64,000 nt of DNA from Rhizobium sp. Q54. Lineage in GTDB: Bacteria > Pseudomonadota > Alphaproteobacteria > UBA828. Both the position numbers and the translations under genes were made by a program. The stretch is taken from assembly GCA_945892755.1 (NCBI GenBank), contig CAMDDO010000001.1, positions 62,001-126,000 of the forward strand, read 5' to 3'. The notes beneath the pieces were generated by a model. The model was not told the DNA's origin, did no database searches, and saw nothing but the letters and a program-made list of their open reading frames with translations. Positions 20,076 through 31,555 of the stretch are shown here, piece by piece. Within the stretch, counting starts at the first letter, position 1; every line of letters begins with the position of its first letter.

Positions 20076-21791
20076 TCAGCTGCCGTCGCTTTTTTGCTCT
20101 TTCTTGCGGCTCAGCGCGGCGCCGAGAATATCGCCGAGGCTCGCGCCGCTGTCGGCGGAACCGAAATCCGCCATCGCCTGCTTTTCCTCTTCGACCTCAA
20201 GCGCCTTGATCGAGAGCTGGGCGCGCCGCCCGCCGCGCTCGATCGTCATGATCTTGGCGTCGAGCTTGTTGCCGACCGCAAAGCGATCGGGACGCTGCTC
20301 GCCGCGCTCCCGCGCTAGGTCGGCGCGCCGGATGAAACCCATCATGCCGTCGAGGAAGCTGACCTCGATTCCGCCATCGGTCACCGCCGTCACCGTGCAG
20401 GTCACGGTCTCGCCCTTGCGCGAGTCGAGACCGCGCATCGGATCGTCGGAGAGTTGCTTGATGCCGAGCCCGATGCGCTCCTTCTCGGTGTCGATCGAGG
20501 TCACCTTGGCCTTGATCACGTCGCCTTTCTTGTAGCGCTGAATCGCTTCCTCGCCGGCGACCTGCCAATCGATATCGGACATGTGGACCATGCCGAAGAT
20601 CTCGCCCGGCAATTCGACGAACAGGCCGAATTCGGTGATGTTCTTGATCTCGCCCTGGACCTCGCTGCCCTCGGGCTGTTTATCGGCGAAGCTCTGCCAT
20701 GGATTGGGCATGCACTGCTTGAGACCGAGGCTGATGCGCCGCTTTTCGGGATCGACATCCAAGACCATGACCTCGACTTCCTGGCTGGTCGAGACGATCT
20801 TGCCAGGATGCACGTTCTTCTTGGTCCAGCTCATTTCCGAGACGTGCACCAGGCCCTCGACGCCGGCCTCGAGCTCGACGAATGCGCCATAGTCGGTGAT
20901 GTTGGTCACGCGACCCGTGAGCTTCATGTTGGCCGGGTATTTGGCGACCACGCCCTGCCACGGATCGGCCTCGAGCTGCTTCATGCCAAGGCTGATGCGC
21001 TGGGTCTCGGGATTGAACCGGATGACTTGAACCTTGACCGGTTGGCTGATGTGGAGCGCTTCGGATGGATGGTTGATGCGCTTCCACGAAATGTCGGTGA
21101 CGTGGAGCAGACCATCGACGCCGCCAAGATCGACGAACGCGCCGTAATCGGTGATGTTCTTGACGATGCCTTCGAGGATCTGGCCTTCGTGCAGATCGGC
21201 AATCAATTGGGTGCGCTGTTCGGCGCGCGTGTCCTCAAGCACCGCGCGACGCGAGACCACGATGTTGCCGCGCCGGCGATCCATTTTGAGAATCTGGAAT
21301 TGCTGCTCGGTGCCAAGCAAGGGCGTGACGTCGCGCATCGGCCGGATATCGACCTGGCTGCCCGGCAGGAACGCAACCGCACCACCGAGATCGACCGTGA
21401 AGCCGCCTTTGACGCGGCCGAACAAGACACCGGAGACGCGTTCGTTGTTCTTGTAACCCTGCTCGAGCTTCTCCCAAGCTTCCTCGCGCCGCGCGCGTTC
21501 GCGTGACAACGAGGCCTCGCCGCGCTTGGTCTCGATGCGATCGATGAAGACCTCGACGGTATCGCCCACTTTCAACTCGGCGGTCTGACCCGGCGCGCTG
21601 AATTCCCTGAGCGGTACGCGGCCTTCGACCTTGAGCCCGACGTCGATCACCGCGGCGTCATTCTCGATCGCGATGATGCGGCCCTTGACGACGCCGCCTT
21701 CGAAGCGCGGCTTGTCGCTAACAAATTCATCGAGCAGGTCCGCGAACCGCTCCTTGCGCGGCGATGCCGCGGTCATGGTCTCAGTCGTCAT
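20076..21791 (-). CDS. rpsA: 30S ribosomal protein S1
   Basis: Tandem S1 domains (VKNITDYGAFVDLGGVDGLLHVTDISWKRINHPSE and similar); upstream neighbour cmk. Confidence 0.97.
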   Translation of the reverse strand: MTTETMTAASPRKERFADLLDEFVSDKPRFEGGVVKGRIIAIENDAAVIDVGLKVEGRVPLREFSAPGQTAELKVGDTVEVFIDRIETKRGEASLSRERARREEAWEKLEQGYKNNERVSGVLFGRVKGGFTVDLGGAVAFLPGSQVDIRPMRDVTPLLGTEQQFQILKMDRRRGNIVVSRRAVLEDTRAEQRTQLIADLHEGQILEGIVKNITDYGAFVDLGGVDGLLHVTDISWKRINHPSEALHISQPVKVQVIRFNPETQRISLGMKQLEADPWQGVVAKYPANMKLTGRVTNITDYGAFVELEAGVEGLVHVSEMSWTKKNVHPGKIVSTSQEVEVMVLDVDPEKRRISLGLKQCMPNPWQSFADKQPEGSEVQGEIKNITEFGLFVELPGEIFGMVHMSDIDWQVAGEEAIQRYKKGDVIKAKVTSIDTEKERIGLGIKQLSDDPMRGLDSRKGETVTCTVTAVTDGGIEVSFLDGMMGFIRRADLARERGEQRPDRFAVGNKLDAKIMTIERGGRRAQLSIKALEVEEEKQAMADFGSADSGASLGDILGAALSRKKEQKSDGS

Positions 21792-21810
21792 CACTTCTCC
21801 TGGTCGACGC

Positions 21811-21891
21811 CCGGAGAGATCCGGACGTGCGGCGCGTCTCGATGCGCCGCGGTTTGTTGTGAAACACCGCGGGCGCCGGACAGCGGCGCCC
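21811..21891 (-). other. Structured rpsA 5' leader (candidate)
   Basis: GCGGCGC/GCGCCGC stem (21829-21850), GCGGT/ACCGC (21849-21870) and GGGCGCCG/CGGCGCCC (21871-21891) in the cmk-rpsA gap. Confidence 0.4.
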
Positions 21892-21939
21892 AATAGAAAA
21901 CTCTAGTCTGCACGCTCCAACCGGCGAGCGTGTGGACGG

Positions 21940-22575
21940 TCATCCGCCCTTCGAGTCGATAAAGCCAACCGCCCGATGGAAGACCTCGTCCGGGCCGAGG
22001 TCGGTGGTATCGATCACCAGCGCGTCATCGGCCGGCTTCAGCGGAGCGACCTCGCGACTACCGTCTCGCGCGTCACGTTCCGCCATTTCCTCAAGAACGC
22101 GGGATTCTATAGCCTTGTTGCCCTTTTCCCGCAACTGCTTCACGCGCCTGGTGGCGCGGATTTCGAGGCTGGCGGTGACGAAAATCTTGGCCTCGGCGTC
22201 CGGAAACACGACCGTCCCGATATCGCGCCCATCGAGCACGGCACCCGGCGGGCTGCGCCCGTAGCGGCGTTGATAGTTAAGAAGTGCCGAACGAACCCCG
22301 GGATGGGCCGCGACGATCGACGCCGCCTGACTGACCCGCTCGCTACGCAAATCGGCCCGATCCATGTCGTCGGGCTCGAGCGAAGCAGCGATTTCGGCCG
22401 CGACCACGGCATCGTTCGGGTCGAGCCCGGCGCCGAGCAGACGCGCCGCCACCGCCCGGTAAAGCTTGCCCGTGTCGAGGAAGCTGAGCCGGTAATGCGT
22501 GGCGAGGCGGCGCGCCAGCGTGCCCTTGCCTGACGCCGCCGGCCCGTCGACCGCGATCACGCGTGCGCGCGCCAA
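21940..22575 (-). CDS. cmk: Cytidylate kinase
   Basis: VIAVDGPAASGKGTLARRLATHY, FLDTGKLYRAVA, LDGRDIGTVVFPDAEAKIFVTAS. Confidence 0.96.
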   Translation of the reverse strand: MARARVIAVDGPAASGKGTLARRLATHYRLSFLDTGKLYRAVAARLLGAGLDPNDAVVAAEIAASLEPDDMDRADLRSERVSQAASIVAAHPGVRSALLNYQRRYGRSPPGAVLDGRDIGTVVFPDAEAKIFVTASLEIRATRRVKQLREKGNKAIESRVLEEMAERDARDGSREVAPLKPADDALVIDTTDLGPDEVFHRAVGFIDSKGG

Positions 22576-22582
22576 GGCTGGC

Positions 22583-24481
<1,899 letters not shown>

Positions 24482-24570
24482 CTAAACGGAGCGCGTGCCA
24501 GGCTCTTGCACCGCGTGGCACGCAACCCTATCGTCGAGTCTCGCGCGGTCCGCGCGTCCCAAATCTTTCC

Positions 24571-24646
<76 letters not shown>

Positions 24647-24651
24647 ATATA

Positions 24652-24687
24652 ATCAGGGGCTTAGCTGGAAACGGCTAAGCCCCTGAT
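24652..24687 (+). terminator. Strong hairpin directly after tRNA-Ala
   Basis: Perfect 14-bp inverted repeat ATCAGGGGCTTAGC / GCTAAGCCCCTGAT with 8-nt loop, 5 nt after CCA; no U tract. Confidence 0.55.
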
Positions 24688-24707
24688 GGTTGATGGGCCA
24701 ACCTCTC

Positions 24708-25364
24708 TCAGCTGGCCTCGACCACGATGTCGAAGTGGCCGGCACGCGCGCCCGGCTCAGTTCCGGGGGCCGGCTGGAAATCGACCAGGAGCCTGCGTTG
24801 CTCGTCGGGAGCGAGACGCGAGAACAGGCCGTCGCGCGCATTGCTAGGCGCGCCAACCACATAAAGCTGCGTGACCAGGCGGTGAATTCCCACGGCGCTC
24901 ACCATGACGTGGATGTGCGGCGTCCGCCCCGCATAGGGCACTGGCTGGATGGTTCGAAAGCGATAGCTGCCTTCGGCATCGGTGAGCGCTGCGCCGTAAC
25001 CTTGGAATCCGGGATCGGGCAAGCCTTCTTGTTCGTCATCAATATGGTGATAGCGGCCACCGAAATCGCATTGCCAAATTTCGATGAGCGCCCCGGCCCG
25101 CGGCGCACCATCGGTACCAAGCACCCGGCCCGAGACAAGCGCGATTTGCCCCAAGGCGTGAGGCTTTCCTGCAACCGACACGAGGTCAGCGTCAAGCTCG
25201 GGCGGCTTGGACGCCGGATAAAATGGCCCGGCCGGCTGCGCCGGTGTCGGCTCAAGCACTTGGGCGGCGCTCGCGCGTCGGCCAAATCGCCCGAGCGCTA
25301 GGCTGGCGCCGCCGGCCAAAACGGCGCTGAAAAGATGACGCCGCGTCAAAGAGCGTGCGTGCAC
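24708..25364 (-). CDS. Intradiol ring-cleavage dioxygenase-like protein with Tat-type signal
   Basis: N-terminus MHARSLTRRHLFSAVLAGGASLALG; PAGPFYPA; ligand-type motifs GRYHH and PYAGRTPHIHV. Confidence 0.82.
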   Translation of the reverse strand: MHARSLTRRHLFSAVLAGGASLALGRFGRRASAAQVLEPTPAQPAGPFYPASKPPELDADLVSVAGKPHALGQIALVSGRVLGTDGAPRAGALIEIWQCDFGGRYHHIDDEQEGLPDPGFQGYGAALTDAEGSYRFRTIQPVPYAGRTPHIHVMVSAVGIHRLVTQLYVVGAPSNARDGLFSRLAPDEQRRLLVDFQPAPGTEPGARAGHFDIVVEAS

Positions 25365-25464
25365 TCGCGGCCCCTTTTTATGCGGTGTCGCACTTCAGAC
25401 TTAGCGCGACGGATTCGCCAATCCAATAGACACTCCCGCTGGATCGGCACAAGGTTTCTGGATA

Positions 25465-25474
25465 TTGTATACAA
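25465..25474. promoter_or_regulatory. Candidate GntR/FCD operator palindrome TTGTATACAA
   Basis: Perfect 10-bp palindrome in the divergent gap between the dioxygenase (-) and the alpha/beta hydrolase (+). Confidence 0.5.
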
Positions 25475-25541
25475 AATGCAGTGCGGGTGGGGCGCGCGGC
25501 GTGGGCCGCTATGACGGGGGCTCGCAAAGGCAGGGGATAGA

Positions 25542-26357
25542 GTGACACTCAGCGAAATCGACGTCGAGGTTGCGGGCCATCGCGCGCACGCTTGGGAAGG
25601 CGGCGCGGGTTTTCCGATCCTCATGCTGCATGGCTCGGGGCCGGGTGCCGGCACGATCGGCAATTGGCGCCTCGTGCTCGAGCCCTTGGCATCGCGCTAT
25701 CGGGTGCTGGCGAGCGATTTGATCGGCTTCGGCCAATCGGCGCGCAAAAAGACCGAGCCCTATTTCGATCCCGCGCTATGGCTGGCCCAAGCCGAGGGCC
25801 TGCTGCAACGGCTCCCCTCCGGCCCGGTCGGCATTATTGGGCATTCGGTCTCCGGCGCGCTTGCGTTGAAGCTCGCCGCGCGGAACCCGGAGCGTGTCGT
25901 CAAGGTTTTGACCACGGGCTCGATGGGCCATCGCTTCAAGGCCAATCGCTATACCGAGGAATGTTGGAACTTCCCCGAGACCAAAGACGCGCTGCGCTCG
26001 GCGGTCGGCAATCTGGTTTACGATGCCGCGGTGATCACCGAGGAATTCCTCGACAATCGCATGAAGATTCTGCACGGCGGCGATTACGCGCCCTATTTCA
26101 GATCGATGTTCGCCGGCGACAAACAGCGCTATATCGATGCGGCGGCGCTTGGCGATGACGAGTTGAAACGCATTCGCGCCGATGTTTTGATGCTGCACGG
26201 GCGGGACGACAAGCCGTTCCCCTGTGCCGACAACACGCTGGTGCTCGCGCCCAAGATCGCGCGCGCGGATGCCATGGTGATCGCGCGCTGCGGCCATTCG
26301 CCGGCGCTCGAACATCCGCAGAAATTAGTCGCTGCCGCCCACATGCTGTTCGGCTGA
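25542..26357 (+). CDS. Alpha/beta hydrolase (meta-cleavage-product-hydrolase-like)
   Basis: LHGSGPGAGTIGNWR, GHSVSG nucleophile elbow, HGRDDKP acid, CGHSPALEHP His. Confidence 0.88.
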   Translation: MTLSEIDVEVAGHRAHAWEGGAGFPILMLHGSGPGAGTIGNWRLVLEPLASRYRVLASDLIGFGQSARKKTEPYFDPALWLAQAEGLLQRLPSGPVGIIGHSVSGALALKLAARNPERVVKVLTTGSMGHRFKANRYTEECWNFPETKDALRSAVGNLVYDAAVITEEFLDNRMKILHGGDYAPYFRSMFAGDKQRYIDAAALGDDELKRIRADVLMLHGRDDKPFPCADNTLVLAPKIARADAMVIARCGHSPALEHPQKLVAAAHMLFG

Positions 26358-26387
26358 TACGATCAACAAAACTCAGGGAGACTGAAG

Positions 26388-26795
26388 GTGTCGCAATTGA
26401 AGATGCAACGGGTCTTGACCGATAAAGTGGCCGAGCCGCCGCCCGGCTTCTGGTCGAATTGCAAGCGGATCGGCGACTGGTTCTGGGTTTCGGGCTTTGT
26501 CGCGCTCGACAAGGACGGCGACATCGTCGGCCCGAACGACCCCGGCGCTCAGGCGCGTTATATTTTCTCAAACATCAAGCACTATGTCGAGGCCGCCGGC
26601 GGCAAGATGTCGGACGTGGTCAAGCTCAACATCTATTTGACCGACATGCGCCATCGCCCCGCGGTCTTGGAAGCGCGGCGGCAATTCTTCAGCGGCGACT
26701 TTCCGTGTTCGACTCTGGTTGGCGTCACCTCGCTGTTCGATGTTCGCGCGTTCGTCGAGATCGATTGTTCCGGCCATATCGGCTCCAGCTCCTGA
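26388..26795 (+). CDS. RidA/YjgF-family protein
   Basis: Rid fold motifs (WVSGFVALDKDGDIVGPNDPGAQARYIFSNIKHYVEAAGGKMSDVVKLNIYLTD). Confidence 0.87.
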   Translation: MSQLKMQRVLTDKVAEPPPGFWSNCKRIGDWFWVSGFVALDKDGDIVGPNDPGAQARYIFSNIKHYVEAAGGKMSDVVKLNIYLTDMRHRPAVLEARRQFFSGDFPCSTLVGVTSLFDVRAFVEIDCSGHIGSSS

Positions 26796-26829
26796 GCGGA
26801 GCGACCATTGATGCCCAAGGAGGCTCGTC

Positions 26830-28191
26830 ATGCGTAAGCACATCCGTTGCGGCAGGCTTTTCACCGGACTCTCGGACAAAGCCGAGAGGGATCAGACCAT
26901 CGTCATCAATGACGAGCGGATCGACTATGTCGGCCCAACCGCAGGCGCGCCGAAAGCGGCGCCGGGCGAACAGGTGGTCGATCATTCCAAGCACTTCGTG
27001 TTGCCCGGGCTGATCGACGTTCACGTCCATCTCGCTTATGGCAATTGCAAAACGGAAGAGGACATCGACCTCTACGCGCCGGTCGAATTTCGCGCGCTGC
27101 GCGGGCTCGAAGCAGCGCAGCGCGTGTTGAAGGCGGGCTTCACCTCGATCTGCGACCCGGCGACCAGCGGCCTGGTCTCGCCCTCGATTCGCGATGCGAT
27201 CGAGGCCAATTTGTTCGTCGGCCCGCGCGTCTCGGCCTCCGGCCCGCAAATCACCAACCGCCAGGGCCTGACCGACTGGTACCCGACCTGGATCGGCGTG
27301 CCCTCGACCGCGATCGGTGTGCTCTGCAAGGACGCCGCCGAAGGCGTCGCCGAAATCCGGAAAGAGGTGAAGGACGGCGTCGACTTCATCAAGATCGCCA
27401 TGGACGGCGATTCGATGAACCCGACAAGCAGCACGCTGACCGCCGGCTACAACCAGGAAGAAATCACCGCCATGGTGCGCGAGGCGCATCGCCTCGGCAA
27501 GAAGGTGGTGGTCCATGCGCGCGGCGATGAGGCAACGCTTTATTCGGCCCGCGCCGGCGTCGACGTGATCCTGCACGCCTCGTACATGACCGAGAAGACG
27601 CTTGAAGAAGTGGCGAAGAGCGGCGCGATGCTCTGCCCGTCCTATCTGCTCCTGGTCAACAATATCGATTTCACCCGGCCCGGCGATGGCGCCTATCCGG
27701 CCTTCCCCGACGCCCATAAGCGCGAGCTCGAGGCCGGCGCGAAAATCCACACGCTCGGCCGCAAGGCCGGCGTGAAATATCTGGTCGGCACGGATTCGGG
27801 CTTCGCCATCACGCCCTATGGCGAGTGGCATGCGCGCGAGCTTGAAACCTTCGTCAAATATTTCGGCTTCTCGGCCGCCGAGGCGATCAAATGCGCGACC
27901 GTCAACAATGGCATGTTCGTGCGCCATGCCGGCCATGTCGGCTCGCTCGAAAAAGGTCGCTTCGCCGATATCCTCGTGTTCGATGGCGACCCCTTGGCCG
28001 ATATCGCGCAATTGCAGGATCGCTCGCGCGTTCGCGAGATCTTCCTCGGCGGCGACGCGGTGACGCACGAGGTCAATCCGAAGGCGCATCGTTTGCGCTC
28101 GGAGTTCTCCTACCAAATGTGGAACGACGTCTATAGCCAGGCGCGTATCGCGGAACTGAAGCGCGAGCACACGCGCCACGCGGCCGAATAA
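26830..28191 (+). CDS. Metal-dependent amidohydrolase (imidazolonepropionase-like)
   Basis: LPGLIDVHVHLAYG, FIKIAMDGD, VVHARGDEA, ILHASYM, GTDSGFA. Confidence 0.9.
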   Translation: MRKHIRCGRLFTGLSDKAERDQTIVINDERIDYVGPTAGAPKAAPGEQVVDHSKHFVLPGLIDVHVHLAYGNCKTEEDIDLYAPVEFRALRGLEAAQRVLKAGFTSICDPATSGLVSPSIRDAIEANLFVGPRVSASGPQITNRQGLTDWYPTWIGVPSTAIGVLCKDAAEGVAEIRKEVKDGVDFIKIAMDGDSMNPTSSTLTAGYNQEEITAMVREAHRLGKKVVVHARGDEATLYSARAGVDVILHASYMTEKTLEEVAKSGAMLCPSYLLLVNNIDFTRPGDGAYPAFPDAHKRELEAGAKIHTLGRKAGVKYLVGTDSGFAITPYGEWHARELETFVKYFGFSAAEAIKCATVNNGMFVRHAGHVGSLEKGRFADILVFDGDPLADIAQLQDRSRVREIFLGGDAVTHEVNPKAHRLRSEFSYQMWNDVYSQARIAELKREHTRHAAE

Positions 28192-28210
28192 GGGAAAGGA
28201 CTGAACCATC

Positions 28211-29335
28211 ATGGGAGAGCGGTGGGTCTTATCGGCAGATAGCCACGTCATCGAACCGAGCGATTTGTGGCAGAAGACGATTGGCAAGAAATGGGGCGAC
28301 AAGGTGCCCCATCTGGTCAATCAACATAAGGGCGTGAAGGCGAAGTTCTTCTTCACCGGGCACGAATATGTCCGAATCGATGAGATCGTCGAAGGCGATC
28401 CCGAGCTACAGGCAAAGCTTGTGGCGTCGGGCACGAAACCGAGCGTGCGCGTGCAGTGCATGGACGAAGACGGCGTTTGGGGCGAGATCGTCAACGCGAC
28501 CTGGACCCTCTATTCGCTGCGCATTCCGAACGACGATCTGGTGCGCGACGTCTGCCGCGCCTTCAACAACTGGCTGGCCGACTATTGCAAGGTTGCGCCG
28601 AAGCGGCTCTACGGCACCGCGATGGTGCACATGGAAGACGTCAACTGGGCCTGCAAGGAGCTCGAACGCGCCGCCAAACTCGGCCTCAAGAGCGTGCTGA
28701 TCAATTGCGACACGCGGCCGAAGTGGAAGCCCTATCAGGACAAGTCCTACGACAAGTTCTGGGCCCGCGCGCAAGAGCTGAACATGCCGGTGACGCTGCA
28801 CATCATCACCGGCAACGTCGTCGACCTGTTCACGCTCCATGGCGATCGGCGCATCAACATACCGCGCTATACGCTCGAACTGTTCAATGAAGCAGGCTGG
28901 ACGCTTGGCAATGAATTCATCTTCGGCGGCATTCTTGACCGCTTCCCAAAGCTGAAAGTTATTCTGTCCGAATACGAAGTCTCGTGGCTGCCGCATTGGC
29001 TGTTCCGCATGCGCCAGCTCCAGAAGAATTTCATGCCGGCGATGCGCATGCCCGAAATCAAGCGGCCGATCGACGACTACATGACCCAAGTGCATCACGG
29101 CCTGATCGACGATCCCTTGCTCGATGAGGCGCTCAAGCATGTTGACTCGAAGACGGTGATGTGGGGCTCGGACTTCCCGCACGCGCGCTGCACCTATCCG
29201 AATACGCACAAGGTGATCGATAAGCTTTATGGCCACCTCGACCGGAAGACGCGCGACGACATCACGATTTACAACTGCGCGCGCTTCTATGGCTTCGACT
29301 TGCCTGCGAGCCTGAGACGGCAGGCGGCGGAGTAG
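28211..29335 (+). CDS. Amidohydrolase_2 family TIM-barrel hydrolase/decarboxylase
   Basis: VLSADSHVIEPSDLW, YGTAMVHMEDVNWACKELERA, HIITGNV, VMWGSDFPHARCTYPN. Confidence 0.9.
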   Translation: MGERWVLSADSHVIEPSDLWQKTIGKKWGDKVPHLVNQHKGVKAKFFFTGHEYVRIDEIVEGDPELQAKLVASGTKPSVRVQCMDEDGVWGEIVNATWTLYSLRIPNDDLVRDVCRAFNNWLADYCKVAPKRLYGTAMVHMEDVNWACKELERAAKLGLKSVLINCDTRPKWKPYQDKSYDKFWARAQELNMPVTLHIITGNVVDLFTLHGDRRINIPRYTLELFNEAGWTLGNEFIFGGILDRFPKLKVILSEYEVSWLPHWLFRMRQLQKNFMPAMRMPEIKRPIDDYMTQVHHGLIDDPLLDEALKHVDSKTVMWGSDFPHARCTYPNTHKVIDKLYGHLDRKTRDDITIYNCARFYGFDLPASLRRQAAE

Positions 29336-29359
29336 AACTGATACGCCCCGCACGAGAAC

Positions 29360-29405
29360 CCTTCCTCCCCGGACAGGGAGGAAGGCGCAAACGCATGCGC
29401 TTGCG
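29360..29405. repeat. REP-like double palindrome
   Basis: CCTTCCTCCC-CGGACA-GGGAGGAAGG hairpin followed by near-palindrome CGCAAACGCATGCGCTTGCG, whose core resembles the 63453-63472 palindrome. Confidence 0.55.
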
Positions 29406-29520
29406 GGGTTGGTGGGGCGAATGCTGATCGGGCAAGGCCCGGTCGATCGCGTGCGGTTTGAAAGAGCGACCCCAACCTATTGCGCGTGACCGGACAACGA
29501 CCCGCCTCTAAATTGCTCCG

Positions 29521-30459
29521 ATGATTCGTGACGCACCCCTCGCCGCGGTGCGCCCCTGGCGCGGGGCGATCTTCGCGCTGGCTTCGTCGGCTTGTTTTGG
29601 CGGCGCCGCGCCGGCCTCCAAATTATTGCTCGCCAAGATCGACCCGTTCTTGATGGCGGGGCTGCTTTATGCCGGCGCGGGCATCGGGCTGTCGGCGCTT
29701 TGGCTCGCGCGCGAGCTTGGCGCGCCGGGTTTGCCGCGCGGCCCGCGTTTGTCTGGCCGCGCCTGGTGGTGGTTTCTGGGCGCGACAATGTGCGGTGGCG
29801 GCCTGGGGCCCGTGCTCCTGATGCTGGGCCTGGCCCGTACCCCGGCCTCGACCGGCTCGCTTCTGCTCAATCTCGAGGCGGTGCTGACCGTGCTGATCGC
29901 GGGCGCTTTCTTCCGCGAGCGAATCCTCGGCCTGGTCGGGCTCGGCATTGCCGCCGTCATCGCGGGCGGCGTGATCCTTGCGTGGCAGGGCGAATTCATG
30001 CTGGGCGGGCCGCTTGGGCCGCTTGCGGTCGCGGGAGCCTGCTTCGCCTGGGCCCTCGACAACAACATGGTCCGACAGATCGCGCATCATGACCCGGTTC
30101 AGATCGCGGCGCTGCGCGGGCTGTGCGCCGGCGCGCTCGTGATCGCGCTCGCCTTTCTGATTGGCGCGAGCGGGGTTGACCCGTGGCTGATGGTAAGCGC
30201 CGGCGCGCTTGGCCTGTTCGGCTATGGCTTGCCGCTGGTCTTCTTCGTGATGGCGCTCCGCGATCTCGGCACGGCACGCACCGGCGCCATGTTCGCGACC
30301 GCGCCCTTTGTCGGCGCCATCGTCAGCATCCTCGCGCTCGGCGATCCGGTCACGCTGCAACTTGGTATCGCCGGAATCTGCATGGTGCTGGGCGTCTGGC
30401 TCATGCTTGCCGGTCAGCGCCGCTCCGAAGCGGCACCGGCCGGTGAGGGCACCGCCTAA
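29521..30459 (+). CDS. EamA/DMT-family transporter
   Basis: About 10 hydrophobic segments; SSACFGGAAPASKLLLAKIDP, RTPASTGSLLLNLEAVLTVLIAGAFFRERI. Confidence 0.88.
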   Translation: MIRDAPLAAVRPWRGAIFALASSACFGGAAPASKLLLAKIDPFLMAGLLYAGAGIGLSALWLARELGAPGLPRGPRLSGRAWWWFLGATMCGGGLGPVLLMLGLARTPASTGSLLLNLEAVLTVLIAGAFFRERILGLVGLGIAAVIAGGVILAWQGEFMLGGPLGPLAVAGACFAWALDNNMVRQIAHHDPVQIAALRGLCAGALVIALAFLIGASGVDPWLMVSAGALGLFGYGLPLVFFVMALRDLGTARTGAMFATAPFVGAIVSILALGDPVTLQLGIAGICMVLGVWLMLAGQRRSEAAPAGEGTA

Positions 30460-30507
30460 TGGCGCGATGCCAACGGATGCTACCCATCCTTTGGCTGGAT
30501 CGGATCA

Positions 30508-31539
30508 CTAATCGCGCAGCGTCAACAACACCTTCTGCCGGTAATTGTCGGCGATTACGGCCAAGACCAGCAGAATGCCGACCACGATCATCTGCTGATA
30601 GGAGCCGATGCGCATGAGGTTCATGCCGTTCTGCACCAGAATGATGAAGATCGCGCCGAGTACGACATTGGCGAGCCGACCTGTACCACCGAAGAGACTC
30701 ACGCCGCCGATCGCGCAGGCCGCGATCGAGTTCAGCGGATAATCACTCCCGATATTCGATTCGCCGCTTTCAAGGCGTGCGGTCAGCATCAGCGCCGAGA
30801 CCGTCGTAATGGCGGCGCACACGACATAGGCCATGAACAAATAATAGCGCGTGCTGATGCCGGACAGCATCGAGGCCTTCAGATTGCCGCCAAGCGCATA
30901 AAAATATCGCCCCATGCGGGTCCAGGCCAACAGCACGTAGGTAATCACCACGAAGCCGATGGTGATCCAGATCGGCACCGGCACGCCGAGCGCCGAGCCA
31001 TAACCGAAGACGCCTGCGAATTCCTCGGGCATGCCATAGATCGGCGTGCCACCCGTGATGGTGAGCGCGATGCCGAAGACGATCGTCGACATGGCGAGCG
31101 TCATGATGAAAGGCGGCACGCGGAAGACCGCGACACCGACGCCGTTGATCGCTCCAACGATCAAGCCCGCGCCAAGCCCGGCCAGGCTGCCGAGGATGAT
31201 CGAGCCCCACACCGCCTCCTTGCCCGAGGCGTTGAAATGATCGACCATCACCATCGAGCTGATCACCGAAACGATGGCAAAGATGACGCCGACCGAAAGA
31301 TCGAGCCCGGCGGTCAGCAGCACAACCATTTGCGCCATCGCGACCATGACCAGATAGGTCGCCTGCCGGGCCACCAGCATGAAATTCTGCCCGGTCATGA
31401 AGGATTCGGTCGCGAAGGTGAAGATGATGATGGCGAAAACCAGAAACCACGGCAAAACACCGCCGCGCACGAACACCTGCGCAGCCACGCGCTCGATCGA
31501 ACCCATGAGTTCCACTTGCTTTCGCATGGCGCCGGCCAT
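30508..31539 (-). CDS. Sugar-type (RbsC-like) ABC transporter permease
   Basis: Polytopic; AGLDLSVGVIFAIVSVISSM, GGVSLFGGTGRLANVVLGAIFI; ORF extends to 31629 but MAGAMRKQ start is more plausible. Confidence 0.88.
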   Translation of the reverse strand: MAGAMRKQVELMGSIERVAAQVFVRGGVLPWFLVFAIIIFTFATESFMTGQNFMLVARQATYLVMVAMAQMVVLLTAGLDLSVGVIFAIVSVISSMVMVDHFNASGKEAVWGSIILGSLAGLGAGLIVGAINGVGVAVFRVPPFIMTLAMSTIVFGIALTITGGTPIYGMPEEFAGVFGYGSALGVPVPIWITIGFVVITYVLLAWTRMGRYFYALGGNLKASMLSGISTRYYLFMAYVVCAAITTVSALMLTARLESGESNIGSDYPLNSIAACAIGGVSLFGGTGRLANVVLGAIFIILVQNGMNLMRIGSYQQMIVVGILLVLAVIADNYRQKVLLTLRD

Positions 31540-31555
31540 CTCCCCGTCTCCCCAG

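Noticed and set aside
26725-28320. 531-aa minus-strand ORF opposite the Rid protein and amidohydrolase
   Set aside because: Antisense shadow ORF in GC-rich coding DNA; composition (Arg/His/Asp-rich, no domain motif) is not protein-like and the sense genes are well supported.
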